Shown in pieces: positions 49,496 to 62,568 of a stretch of DNA of 64,000 nucleotides; position 1 is the stretch's first letter; each line of letters starts with the position of its first letter. Location: NCBI GenBank assembly GCA_051294375.1, contig CM119265.1, positions 5,324,355-5,388,354 on the forward strand. Reading direction: 5' to 3'. Source of the stretch: Paraspadella gotoi. Taxonomy: Eukaryota; Chaetognatha. The position numbers were made by a program, and so were the translations under genes. The notes under the pieces were generated by a model that was not told the origin of the DNA, did not search any database, and was given only the letters and a program-made list of their open reading frames with translations.

Positions 49496-51741
49496 ATTAT
49501 TCGCACTTTTGACAAATAAGAGTTATCGGGAAGTGACAAGATTTTTTTTTTTTTTTCAAAATAAGACAGAAAGTCATGAATTTAAACTATCCTTTCAAAG
49601 AAAAAAAAATCTTATCCATTTTTTTATATTTTTTAACAGTTTAAATAAACGATTTTAACGTTTTTATCGACAACATTTCTTATTCTTTCTCCTTCATGTC
49701 CTTGGCCGCTCAGCCGTCGTAGTTTCGTCTTCGGCGAGAGTCGAATTTACCCAAAGACCTCATCTCCGGTTTTCGGCTTCCATCTCGATTCTCGATTCCA
49801 TCTGGATTCCATCTCCTTTTATGGTCGCCGAATTCCAGTTTTGCTTTTCCTCCGCTTCTATATTCTCGAATCTCGAGGACGCGAGGAAACGAATTATGGG
49901 ATCGGAAGACGACCTAAATCATAGCTAAGCTTAATGTTTCGTTGGAATTTTATTACTTGCTTATATTTATAAAACATTCAATTTTTTTCTTCAGATTTTT
50001 AAATTTTGTAACATCATAACCCCCAGAGGGATTTGGTTATATGAGTTTATTTGGCCCTCAAGAATGTAACATCAAATCTATGTTTATTTTTTTATTTTCT
50101 GTCATAATTTTTTTTTGGGGGGGGGGGTAGCCGGGACCCATTGAAAAGTTTTTTTTATTGTTTTTCTTTTTAAAACTTTTCCCCCTTTTTCCTCTCCGCA
50201 TGTAACCGAGACCACAACTTTGTGAGACGTGTCGTAACTTCCGAAATGTCCCTCGGGCCGTGAGGGTTCGGTACTCAGCCACTAGTAGTAAGCTCAATCT
50301 AAACCGAAAGGTAGGTTAACCAGGGAAAGGTCTGACCGGATATAGAATAAGAGACGAAATGTATTGACGACGTGACTTATTTATCTGGAAACGATCCTTG
50401 ACGGTTTTATGAACAGTTTCATGTTTTTGGTTAAAGATACTGCCTCGAATTTAAATAATAATTTCAACTTGATATGAGCTTTTTGCATTAACAGTACTAA
50501 TTCTAAATCGTTTTGTGAAACATCAAGGCAAAAATTAAGATTAAAAAAAGCGGCCTTGAACTCGTGCCACGGCCGTGGAACAAACCCACTAGACTAGAGA
50601 GACAGAAACTCGTAAGTCTTCATTCAAATACGAGGCGACAAAGTTTTTATGGTGAAGGAAAAGCTGATGGTGATAAAAAAAGAATGCGGGTTTCTCGAAG
50701 CAAAGAGGCTCGGAGAAAGTGGAGAGTTCATTACATAGTAGCTCATCGGGGAAATCAGCGACATAGTAGACGCGGCCAAGATCGCAAAATCACTTTGTTG
50801 AAGATGAATCCCTGCAGTTTCGGAATATAAAAAAAATAATGATTTTTTCTTAGTATCGAATTCCATCGTTCATCAACGAGCCTCACTTTTCCTTCTCAGC
50901 TATGTACTTACTCTAAAAACGCAATTGGGCCAAATTTGGAAATTTGGTAAAAAGAATTCCTCTTATATATAACTCATTCATAAAAAAAGTTATTAAATAA
51001 ACATTTATCAAACGGGCAATGCAATAAAAATCAAATATATTTGCAATTGAAGAGACAGTAATTATTGTTATGTGTTAGTGACCGTACCGTTCAATATATA
51101 ACCCTGAGTTCCGGATCAGGTTGTAACACCATGTTACAGGCGGGTTAAGCAACCCATCCCTAGAACCCCGGACCTTTGGTTTGGGAGGCGAATGACTATG
51201 GCCTATGGCCGCTGATGAACGGTTGGTGGATTTTAGTCCACCATACAATAAACAAAAAGAGGAACAATTAAAAAAACTGTATTGATTTGCAATGAAGTAA
51301 TTTTTTTATCCTGTTCCGTTATCCTAAGTATCCTTTAACTCCACAACTAGAAATCGCTTCATTTCTGTCCACTCACCATGAATAAACCATCATTATTTCT
51401 TCCAACGCCCGGAATCGAAAAAACCGCACTATTTCGGGGAAATTCGGGGCGGCCTCCGAGCTGCCCGCTAAAGGAATTCAATACAGGGATAAAAGTCTAG
51501 AAAAAAAAAAAAAACTGATCCGGAGCCACGGACGGCCGGAGGAAAAGAAGGGGGCGTGGTAGAGAGGAGAGAAGAGAACGGGTTACGAAAAATTGGAGAG
51601 AGTTCGAATGGAATATTAGGAGCTTTTGTATTTAGCTAACGGCGAGAGAATTGGAAATATGACGGGAGAATGTTTTGGACGGGTGACAGGGAAAACCCGC
51701 GGGTTTTTGAGTTGTGTTACGAATGAACCAGGGAATAAAGA

Positions 51742-51940
51742 TTTTTTTTTTTTTTTTTTTTTTTCTGAAATAAAAGAGACAATTTGACAATTAAGACAAT
51801 AAGAAGATTAAACGATTAAACGATGAGTATTGAGCAAGAAAAATTGCACTAATGGCACTAAAAATAAAATTCAAACAATTAAGGATCATTGCGGACATTG
51901 CAAATTAGAAAAGTATTAAGTATATCAATGAAAATCATGA
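51742..51940 (-). mobile_element. poly(A)-tailed retroposon-like repeat, minus copy
   Basis: The T-run at 51742-51764 is the A-tail of this minus-strand copy. The body matches 24967-25140, including the duplicated ATCGTTTA motif. Confidence 0.75.
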
Positions 51941-54109
51941 GTGAATATTAGCATTACACTAGGCCATTTGCCATTTTTTTTTTTTAGTCATAGACAGAAA
52001 CTTGGCAAATGAAAAAAAAAAGTAAATACTATCATTATGGTACCTAACATTTATACTAGGCCATTGCCTAAAGAATAAAGATAAAGAATAAAGATGATTG
52101 CCGATTGACCGAAAATAAGTCTTATTTTGATATTGCGGGCCTGTGACAGACAGGGGTCCGTAGAGTTTTGTTGTTGTTGTCGTCGTTATTACGTACTGAT
52201 TTTAATTTTGATGCAAATATCATATGCGTAAATATAATAAGCGATAGGAAAAAAATCTGGTGGGATGAGATTTGTTGACTGCGGACTGCGGAGTGACGGA
52301 AAATAATAAATTGAAGAATGAAAAAAAAAAACTTAAAAAAAAAAAAATAATAAGCATCTGAAGTAATCCTTGTTTCGAAATAAATCATTTTTTTAGTGTT
52401 GCTACAAAACTGCGAAGAACATTTTGGGAATGTCAAAAACAGAGAACACAAAATTCACTGGAGATTATTTTGAATAGAGGAAAAGATAGAGGGAGCTTGC
52501 GTTGAAATGGCAAAGAGATTAGGGCGAAGCTAAGCTCAACGCTTCGTCGGCGACTACATACAAACGAAGGAGATGAGGTCATGAGGGTAAGTAGGATGAA
52601 AAAGGATGAACTCGGATGTAGGAGTGAGGAAAGAAAAAAATTAACATTGTGAGTCAGCTTTTAAGTCTCACTGCCACGATTGATTGATTGTAAAATGATT
52701 GAAAGATTGATTTAGGTAATTTTTATTTAGATAGATTTTTCATTGATCTTAGCTTTCAAAATTTAATAATATTTCGTTGCGGTAAAATGCATATTTATTA
52801 CTTAACTGATATTTCGAAGTTTACGATTCAATCGATGCCTTCGCGGATGTCAGTTCCCAAAGTCATAAGAAACATGATCATGAAGCAGAAAAACGAAAAG
52901 ATCAAATTCGAGACATGGATTTGGAAAGACTGGGCGGATTTGTACCAGGCAGCTACGATGGCGCCAGGGCAGATCCGTCGGGGTCAAGGGAGACGCCTGC
53001 GCGGGCGTGGGTTGGAAGAATGACGACGCGGTCGTAGAAAAGATGAATTTGGAAGCGGAGTTGGCATTGGGTCCGCTGGAAATCAGTGATGCACGAAATT
53101 TTTTTGACCGAGTCATGTAGAGAATTCGAATTATGTCTTGACTCGTGAGACTTTTTTTGGGGAATATCTAAAATTATTTTGTTAAAAGTTCTCTCAAACT
53201 TTTTTTTTAATCTTTGTTACTTGTCGTTTTCTTAATTTACTTTTTAAAAAAAATGAACAGAATTACATCCCCGGGTTGGAGACTTCGTGTGAAATTGGAA
53301 TCGTAAGAGAAAAAAGTTGCGAAAAGAAAAATATAAAAAAACGAGAGAAAAAAATAACAGACGAATAAGAGGCAATAATAGATTGTTGAAAAAGAAAAGA
53401 GAAGAAAGGACTCATAACAAAGTTATTGTAATGAGTGTGTCAGCCTTGTTTCAGTATAAAGATAAAAAGAGAGAGAGGAAGTGGAGGGCGGGCGGAGCCG
53501 GGGAGCGGGGAAAAGAGTTGGTCAGTAAAGTTTCTCCGGTCGGTCCGCCTAAACGCGGGATCAAACTTGGTTCCGCTGCCAGATGGTGCCATCGTTGCTG
53601 TCATCGTCGTTGTACCCATCTATCCCTTGGGTTCCTTGTTAAAATCTGTAGCAAAGAATTTTTAATCGAGGAATAAAGTTTGACGCCACATCGGGAGGGT
53701 TTGCCAGATGGTAGATTGGGTGCAATTCTTGGTTCCGAACGGTGGATCTGCTTGTCACGTCCTTCTTACAAGCATAATCCACCACGGTTGCTGGCTCCCA
53801 AGATTCCATTAAAATGGGTGGGAGATGTAACTAGCTATTTGGATTTACTTTTTTCATACCCTATCTTGTATAGTATATGGATAATCGAAGTTTAGTTAAG
53901 GTCATATTGATTGATATTCATTAAGTTTCTTTATTCATTAATTTTAGCGTTCATCGAATATTTAATTAATTCATTAATTCATTCATTTACCCATTCATCA
54001 ATTCATGAATCTATTTTTGTAACGTACACCTTGTATTCCGATCCAAACGCGTGACGATGGTTACGAATTTGATCCCCATCCTCGTTTCAATCGTGAGAGC
54101 CTAGTCTTT

Positions 54110-54170
54110 CCTTCTCTCTCTCTTCTCCTCTCTCTCCTCTCTTCTCTCTTTCTCTCTCTCTTTCTCTCCC
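54110..54170. repeat. interrupted (CT)n tract
   Basis: CT repeat broken by several TTC and CCT units. Confidence 0.9.
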
Positions 54171-55464
54171 CGCTTGTGGGAGGAAGAAGAAGAGCGAGGG
54201 AGATTCCGTTCGCCGGTTAATAACGGAGAAGAAGAAGATTAAAACGAGGAGGAGAAGGAGTAGAGGGAGGAGGAGGAGTAGGAAGAGGAGGTGTGTCGGC
54301 GAAACGGCGCGCTCGTGGTACCTGGAACCGGTTCAGGTGGAAGGCAAGAGTAAGCAACGCGCTCCGTCTCTGTTTTTCTATATACGTCTCTTTTCACTCT
54401 CTCTCTCTCTCTCACCACACTCGCACACACACACACAAACGACGAGAACAATTTTTTCCGTCGTGCTCTGACGGAAACCGCGAAAACGAAATTACGTTTG
54501 GGAAATGAATCGTCCCTGTCGAAGTCAGAGGGCGAAGAAAGGGGTTGTGGAAGAGGGTGGGGAGTGGTGGGGGCTTCCGCCATTTTAAGAGGTTGAAATC
54601 GAGAGGCAAAAGGCATGACTGTGTAACTGGCGTTTACTGAGGGTTGCGCCGTTGCCGGTGAAAAGTGACTCCGTCTCGGTTCAGTCAACAAAAAAGTTGA
54701 GGTCTTGCTAAGAGATCAGAGGTAATTTTATACGTATAATACTTAATAGGTACTTTTTAAATGTATAATATACTATTGAGCAGAAAAGAGAAAACTCCTG
54801 TAACACGTTTAAAATGAATCGGGAGCTAAAAACTGTAGTAAAATAATCGCCATTTTGACTCCAAAGTCATTTTTTCTTTGTCTTGTGGTTACACAGAGTT
54901 AAAATGATTGCCATGGGGTTTCTAAGTTGGGCCAATCATGGGTCGCCGAGGGATTTCCAAGAGTTAAGTTTCTTTCCGTTCGGGGGCAAAAAAAAAAAAG
55001 ATGAAAAAAAAAGTCGAGGGAACAAAAATTGTTTGAAAATTACTTAGCTGCAGAAAAAAAAGAAGATTTTGGTCTTTTTTTGTAAAACTTAGTGAGTCAA
55101 GTAGAAATTGAACTATATTTTAATTTTCACTGTTTCAAATCCTTAATTATTATTATAAGAGATGACAAAGAGAGTAGTGGGTCGATTTGCGGAATGTGAT
55201 TTCGAGGCGGGTCATTATTTTGACCCGCGGAACGAAGAAGAGGAGAAGCGTTGAGCACATGTGATTTGCTCGACTGCCTCGTTAATGTAACGGCCGACCG
55301 TTTTATAAGTGGGCTTTCGGAGAATAAGAATTGAGCCGACTACATCATTGGAGATAAGACCAGGATAGCGGGCACTATATTCTGAAAATACCCCATTTCC
55401 TTTCCTTAATACTGTATATTTAGTTTTTAACCGTAACCTGTTTTTAAAATTAATAACCACAATC

Positions 55465-55494
55465 ACTAACCCTAATCCCTAAGCCTAACCCTAA
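55465..55494. repeat. short interstitial telomere-like tract
   Basis: Degenerate CTAACCCTAA and CCTAAGCCTAACCC units occur in about 30 bp. It is too short to be more than a relic or chance. Confidence 0.45.
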
Positions 55495-57429
55495 GCGCGA
55501 GCTTATCAATATCCCGCCTTTCGAATTTGATGAGATTTCTTAAGTTTTTCTCTATCGGGCGTGACGCCGACGCCAAAGATAAAAAGCGAAAAAGAAAAAA
55601 GAAAAAAGGAAAGAGGATGGAGAAGGAAACGCACACAGTCACACACACACAAAAAGAGCCAGCGGTGAGCAAAAGATAAACTTATGCGATGGAGAAAAAA
55701 AAAAGTCTAAATGAAAAACAAACAAAGAATAAATACACTCTTCCCCAAGGAAAAGGCGGAAAGAGAGGGAAATCTGATGCAGATTCCGAAGCCACAGATT
55801 TTTTTTTTTTCCCCGTCTCCCGCTCAAAATGGTTTTTCTTCCAAAGGCTACGCGTCTATTCAAAATGGCTCTCGACGACGGCGGTTGGATTGAGTGAGTT
55901 TGTGTATTTTTGTTTTTTAAACAAAAAGTATTTTTTTAAAGCTATCAAAATGTGTTGATGCCACAAAGAATATAAAATTGTAAAATTGTGAACTTTTGAC
56001 GAGAGAGACAAAAACAAACGCATTGAAATTTGCCTTAAAATGAACAACGAAGTATCAAAGTTAGTTTAGTTTAGTTTAGTTTTCAAAACCATTTTCGTGA
56101 GGTGCACTTCATCTATTCCACGAACCAAATATCGGTTGAGGAAAGTCATCCTCGGTGTAGATAATCAATTTTATTAAGAATTATATATCGGTAGATTTGT
56201 TTGTGACAATGAGACGCAAAAGTTCGTCTTCTATCTTGGCCAAGAATTTCTTGCTCCCCCCTTTTTCAACGTTTACCACTAGCCCCCAACCACCCAACCC
56301 CCCAACCGTAACCCCCTCTTTCTCTCTCTTTTTCATATCTTTTAAATTCTAATTAAATCGTTTTTTCGGGTCTTCTCGCCCTCGACCTCCACGAATCACA
56401 ACAACAACAACAACCACCACATACACCCCTTTAAAAAAAATCAGGTTTCCCAGCCACGCCTCGTCGATTATCCCCGAATCACCCCTCGCGGTCGTCCCCA
56501 TTCCACACTCTCTCCCCAGCCCCCATTTTTTTTCCCCCACCCCCATTTTTTTCTTTTCGTCATTCCCCCCAACCTTTAGCGTCATTCCGCATTCAGCGAA
56601 TAAAGTTTGTTTTCTTTCCCTCATCGTCCTCGGGGAATCGAGAAAAACGGGCGAAACCCGCGAGCGGACAGACTTTTTTTGTTCGTCTTAGAGGAAAGGG
56701 AAAAAAAATGTAAGAGGAGGTTGAGCAGTTAGTAGATAAAATTCCTTTACCTGGGATTTTTTTTTTTATATGAGAAATTTAAATCATTTGGTCTTTCTAA
56801 AGTTCCAGGATCTTTTTTTTTACTTATTCCTCGGAAAGCTCTCGTCCAAACGACAGGCGGCAACGGCGGCTTCGTTGGAATCGGCGGCGACATTATTATC
56901 ATTATTATTATTTTTTACTTAATAATTCATCGAGAAAACTTGTCAATATTTAAGCCACCATGAAAAAAGCCTCGCCTCGAAGAGAGAGAGAGAGAAGAGG
57001 GGAAAAAAGTTGATTTTCAAGATGGCGGCTTGACGGCCGCGCGCTCTTTTGTTCGATAAAACGAATGAAAAAAAAAAAAAAAAAAAAAACAGAAAAAAAA
57101 ACTGCGAAATATTGAGTTTCGGAAAGAAAGATGACCCGCCATCTATTCTTTGGAGGGCGTTAGGACGTGACCTTCTGTTTTCTTTTAAAAAACAAAACAA
57201 AATAAAGTTCGTCGGTTGTAATTTTTATTTGCGGTTTTTAATCGCGACAGACATGTTGAAAAAAAGCAAAAAGAGTGGTATAACATATTTTTTATTAAAT
57301 TGGTTAAAGTCCAAATCGATTTTTTAATACGTAATGATATTTCGTGACTGAATTGTGATATTTCTATGTGTCGTTTAAAGGTTAATGTTTCGGAGGTTTT
57401 CACCCAACGTCATCGTTTGTCTTAGTTTG

Positions 57430-59810
57430 TCATCGTTTGTTATAAAAGGCAACGAATATCATGCAGGAGGCGCTAATTATTTGGAGCAAAGCGATGAAGA
57501 AAAATGGCGCCGAGAAAGACCGGAATCGATCCAGGATGTCCTCGGCGACGGGCGGCACCGCCACACCCCCGACCGCCGCGAATAAGCTGAGCACCGCCAT
57601 GGAACCCGGCAGGGCCGCGCGTCCGACCAAGTCCTGGAGAAGGAGCGAATTAATTTTGGCACTTAAAAAAATATTTAATTCTACGCGTATAGTAATAGTT
57701 ATTATAGTAGTATAAATATTAGTTAGTTTGCTATGATTATAATTGAAAAACGACTCTTTAAAGGCCAACCTGTAGCACTAACAGCCTCAGCGTCACATTG
57801 GCACCTTTGACGAGACCATAGGCGACGCTGTAGGCGACGAAGCCGCCGACACCGCTCGCGAACGAGACCGACAAATCAAGTCCGGCACCGACAAAGAAAA
57901 CGACGCCGGCCACCAAAGAGCGCCGTCGCCTCAACGGATCCCAGTCGGTAGTGACGCCGCAGAACAGACGGCCGAGGAGATCGAAGGCTAAATTGAGACT
58001 GTGCAGCAGCGCGGCGTCGCTGCTGCTGCCGCTGCGGGACTCGGCCAACGCGGGTAAAGAATTCCACGCGATCGAAAGAGTCGGAAGGCCGAGGAGGTGA
58101 GCGAGGCCGAAGAAGACGAAGTCGGGTCGAAGAAGAAGGGAAAAGTTGACTCCGAGGACGAAAGCTGCGCGTGAAAAGCAGCAGACGCGGTCGGTCGCGT
58201 CAGCGCAGCATTGAGAGTTTGTCGTTGTATCGTCGAGGGCTCCGTAAGTCTTGCGCAGTCTCCTCTCCAGCGGTTTGTGCAGCATGCCGGCGACACAGAA
58301 GTGCAGCGCGAACCCCGCCGCGATGATCAGCGTGCCCGTCAGCGATAGTTCGCGCAGCGTCAAAGACCAAAGCGACGGTAACGCGAGGCCCGCTACGCAG
58401 GAACCGGAAAGGGACACGCCCATAGCGAGGGAACGACGACGTTCGAAGTATTGACCGACGAGGGAGACCGAAGGGAGAAGTTGAAGAGAAAAGGCAATGC
58501 CGAGAAAGAGGGACCATGTCAATCTGGAAGAAAGAATAAAATTTGTATAAATCATTCTTAGATTGATTTTTAGAATGTTCGTCGTAATTTATGAGTTGTG
58601 TCGTCTGACGAACATCGTTAGTGTTTTCTTATTTTTTTTAGTTTCAGGCCTTCATCACCGCTATCCGTAACGATAAACTAATAGTTGTTCCGCGAGTTTG
58701 TTGACATGAATCTATTTAAGGTTAAATGCTCAGGTGTCCCTGACGATGTTTCCCAAGGTTGTTGTCTGTGTACTGTCGTTGCGTTATTGTTGTTCCAACG
58801 ATTACCCACGATTTTCCCTCGTGGCACCGGAAACCCGCGGCGTTTAACTCTATCGGTTAATGGTCCTAATCGTTAACGAGAGGGGAAGGAAATCGAGAGT
58901 GATGGAAGATAAAAAAAAAATTACCGGGGGAAAAGAATGAGAGAACGAAGGTTTTACTAAAGCGGGAAAAGTAAAAAGTAAAAAAGTACACGAAAATAAA
59001 TGAATTGGAGAAAATAAGGTTCAATGTGCACTGTACAAAGAGTTTATAAAACGTTAGAAACGCGAAACAAATCTACATAATATTCTGGCTTTTGTTCCGG
59101 GATTAAGAAAAAGTGAAACCAAGTAGTAGAATTGTATATAGTTTGCTCTTAAACTAGTTTAATGATCAAATATTTTTTTCCTAAACTAACTCACTCTCAA
59201 TACCAAACCTGAGCCCCATGACCGTCGACGCGAACATCGACCAAAGACTCCCGATGGCGGCTGCAATGCCCGACAAAAAGACGAGCTGTCGGACGGTGAA
59301 GCCTTTGTACAACAGCGCCGCCGAAAGAGGAGAGACAAAGGCGCCTATGACCCACGGCGCCGCCAGGACGGACGTGAGATCTGCGGCGGACGCCGTCGGC
59401 AACGCCTCGTGAAAACCGAGGAAGAGGACGCCGGTGGACTTTTGCAATCCGGCGCAACAAAAATGGACGATGAAGCAGCCGAGGACGGCCGCCCAACCCC
59501 AGCCGCCATCGGGAGGTGGAGGCAGGTGCTGGTCGTCATCGACCCTTCTCCGTCGACTGGAAGCTGATTCCTTTACGAACGCCTCTTCCGCTGCGACAAC
59601 GAAATCTTCGTCTCTGCTGAGGTCGTCCAAGTCTGTATTTGGGGAATGCGAATCTTTTCTCGCCAACGAATCGTTTTCAGGGTCTTTGTTTTTGGCTTTG
59701 ACGCCATCGGCGTTGGAGGCGGCGGCGTCGGCGTCGGCGGCGGCAGCGGCGGCGGCGGCGGCGGCGGCGTCGGCAGCGGTGCTGGAAATACTCGGCTTTG
59801 TTTTGGCCAT
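57430..59810 (-). CDS. SLC16-like monocarboxylate transporter (MFS), complete, 3 exons
   Basis: This gene encodes a 12-helix major facilitator protein of the monocarboxylate transporter family, 519 residues long. Exons are 59810-59209, 58523-57770 and 57633-57430. Introns are GT-AG, the phases are 2 and 0, and the gene ends in TGA. The family signature DGGWGW lies at residues 101-106 at the start of TM1, and the second signature YFERRRSLAMG lies at 226-236 in TM5. In TM8 an Asp and an Arg (D382, R386) match the charged pair that carries proton and substrate in MCT1. The ATG has a good context (A at -3, G at +4). The N-terminus is about 100 residues of acidic, low-complexity sequence with an alanine-rich tract at about 12-31, encoded by GCN repeats. 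The protein ends almost directly after TM12 (YNKR), so it lacks the long C-tail many MCTs use to bind chaperones. By family it would move lactate, ketone bodies or related acids, but the substrate cannot be read from the sequence, and orphan SLC16 members are equally possible. Confidence 0.93.
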
Positions 59811-62488
59811 CGTCGAGGCTTCCTCGGTGGTTACCAGAGCGACGCCGACTCGGCGGGGGGGGAGGGAGAATAAGTGATGAGGCTTTTGGTTTGTCTAGGG
59901 TTTGATTTGGAGGAAAGAAGGGTTTGCCTGAGGATGTTTAAATAGCGAAGATTGAGCGAGAAAAAGAAAAGTTGAGTGGTGAAAGCAGGAAAAAACAAAT
60001 TTCAATGTCTTCGTCGGTAACGGATAAACTTCATTGTCGAAGATAATTTAGAATGTCAGCAAAATACCGCCGTTTGTCTCATGGCAAAATAGGGCGTGTT
60101 TCTAAAAGAGGTTTTCGTCGCCACAAGATTTACTTCTTTCTTGAAACGAATTGGGTTCGTTTGGGGGAGAATTGAGTTTGCGAAAACATAAACTGCAAAC
60201 GAGAAAAGAAATTAATTTTATTGTCTCCGACGTCGTCTTCATCCTATGAGACGTCGTCGTCGTCGTCAGCGTATCGCTTTACTTCCTCTTTCTTCTTCTT
60301 TCCTCATTGTTCACCGGGTTTGTGAGCGGCTTTGTTTATTGACGTGTTTATTGGGCGTCGACCGCGACTTGGTACGCTCCGTTTTTTTTTCGCTGTCGTC
60401 GTCACTCAGTTTTTTTTTTTCTGTGTATTTTTTTTTTTTAAATAAAGCCATATGATAGTAATTTGTCTAATTGATGTCGGATTTTCGTTATTGTTCTCGA
60501 AACAAAACCAAACCCTGAAAAATAATATTTGAGGATTTTAGTAATTTGAAGGTTGTAACGTTAACCTAATAAATAAGCTACTATGTACTAAGCCTAAGGA
60601 AGAAATCGTAGAAATTTAAAAGCCAGCTAAGTTTTAAAATATACAAAAAAATGCATAAACGTACATAATTCCGCCCGGGGTAAAAGTTTTTAATCGACGC
60701 CACGAAAAGACGAAAACAACAACAATCTTTGCCGATCCAGTCTTTGCCGATTAGATTTCGAAAAAGCCAAGCAAATACATTCATTAAAAATCAAATAGTC
60801 GAACCCAAACAAACTCGTCTGAGCTCGATCCTTCGGTTCCGCACTTTCACAAGATTCAAAGTTCCAAAACTGAGACGCGCATTATCGATCGATCTTTTTC
60901 TCCTTGATTAGTTTCGGTGAATGAAAAAAGCTTTTCGTCATTTGTTTTCTCATTAGTAATTCAAATTATCAGGATTGCCCCGCAAAGAATAAATAACGAT
61001 AACAATAACGATTTTAGTTCCGACTTGAAACAGAAAACAGAAACAGACTATTTCGAATAGATATTTATTTATTATTTATACTTATCACGTTTTGTGGGCT
61101 TAGCATGACACTTTTCTCTTTTTATCATGTTATATCAAGTTTTATCGAAATCTGCATTATCAGTCTCGCTTAAGATTTTCTCAGAATGTGAGTCATTTTT
61201 GGTATCTTTAAGGTAAACTGCGCACAAATACTGACTGTATAAAATAAATATAAAATGAACAAAATAAAATAGACATTAAGTCTAAGATAAAGCGTAATGT
61301 GTACAAAAATAAACATTAACTAAACCAGTTGCTACATTAATACACATAGGTCGCTTTAAAAGTCCTGCTAATCAAAATTTAAATTAGTTACTTAAAAATA
61401 CTAAGTATTTTGCTAGAAAAATTCAAAAACTTTTTTTCAACAAAGTTTCTGTTCGTAGATTTAAAAAAGAATTAATTGATGTGTCGAGCGAGAAAAAAAA
61501 AGGGTGAGCGATGCTGTTTAATAGCCGATAGGATTGGATCAATTTGGATGAATCTAAAGAGTAAACAAGCGATACTCAAAACAAAAGTTTCTCGGGTCGA
61601 CGTCGCAAACTCCGGAAAAAATTTTTTTTTTCAATTATTTCTTTCGTATGAATCCGCTTTAAGAAAGATCGTAAGAAAATTTTTAAAATTCCAGTTTAAT
61701 GACTGGATGACTCTAAAGAAGTAATACAACTTTTTAAGTCTCTCTCGCGATGAACCTTACCTTTTTTTTCCATCTCTATCCTTAATATGAAACTTTTTTC
61801 TCTATCGCCTTGACGAAACCAAATTATTTGTTCTCAATTACAGTTCAGTCCTCACAGGCAATTTACATTACTGATAGTTAATCATCCTTCCACATTTCAT
61901 GACTCGCCTCGGTTTGGCAGTTCATTATGTCGCAAATATAATACACTACAACAAAAGTAGTTAGAACAAGTTATACGATGTCTATCTGTAGAGGGACTGA
62001 ACAATGAAATTAACAAGACGGAACGAAGCACAACGGGAAAATCTGATAATTAAAATGAAAAAAAATTACCTAAAGCGCGGACTTTGTATCACTTGGTAGC
62101 GAAAAAAAGTTCAATAAAAAAAAAAAAAAGTCGCGAGAAAATAAACTAAAGACTGGAATCCAAGCAGAGAAAAAAGGAAAAAAAGAAAGAGAGGAAAATG
62201 AAAAAAGCGATTGAAAAAGTTTTGGCGAAATGTGACTTCAAGAAATCTCCAGCCGTGTAAGGAATTAGGAGAAATGACGGTTGTCATAGCGAGGCAATTT
62301 TATGTGTCAGAGGCAAACGAATGATAAACAAACAAGTGAACAAATGAATAAAGCTTACTAGCACAAAAAAACTTATTTAGAAACTCCGAAAATGAATCGA
62401 GAAGCGAGAGTTTCACCGACAACATAATCGGACAACGGAAAAATACAGAGGTTAATCAGCAACTTTGGTAATTTGATAATTATAATGA
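59811..62488. other. region between the divergent MCT-like gene and the plus-strand gene
   Basis: This holds the 5' flank of the minus-strand transporter (about 59.8-60.4 kb, with CGTCGTCGTC near 60.25) and AT-rich DNA. The plus-strand gene must have earlier exons, but none was recognised here, so they may be non-coding, very short or lie further upstream. Confidence 0.4.
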
Positions 62489-62489
62489 T

Positions 62490-62514
62490 TCTCTCTCTCT
62501 CTCTCTAACTCTCT

Positions 62515-62549
<35 letters not shown>

Positions 62550-62556
62550 TCTCTCC
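62490..62556. repeat. (CT)n tract acting as polypyrimidine tract
   Basis: This CT repeat stands immediately before the splice acceptor gcgcgcag of the plus-strand gene at 62569, so the microsatellite doubles as the polypyrimidine tract. Confidence 0.85.
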
Positions 62557-62568
62557 CCCCGCGCGCAG

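Larger units (their letters stand above)
52000..57000. other. no gene recognised
   Basis: Mostly AT-rich, with a GC-richer stretch at 53.48-53.80 kb containing two related phrases around GCCAGATGG and CTTGGTTCC, and a purine-rich stretch at 54.2-54.3 kb. The frames here lack splice support. Confidence 0.45.

Noticed and set aside
50550-50604. tRNA-like segment on the minus strand (A-box TAGTCTAGTGG, B-box-like GTTCAAGGC)
   Set aside because: Box spacing is too short and no body or second copy was recognised; possibly chance.
53317-53895. Plus-strand frames in a GC-richer stretch
   Set aside because: No start context, splice sites or recognisable domain; composition alone keeps them open.
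57876-58517. Other minus-strand frames over MCT exon 2
   Set aside because: The frame carrying the family signatures and matching splice phases is the real one; these are shifted readings.
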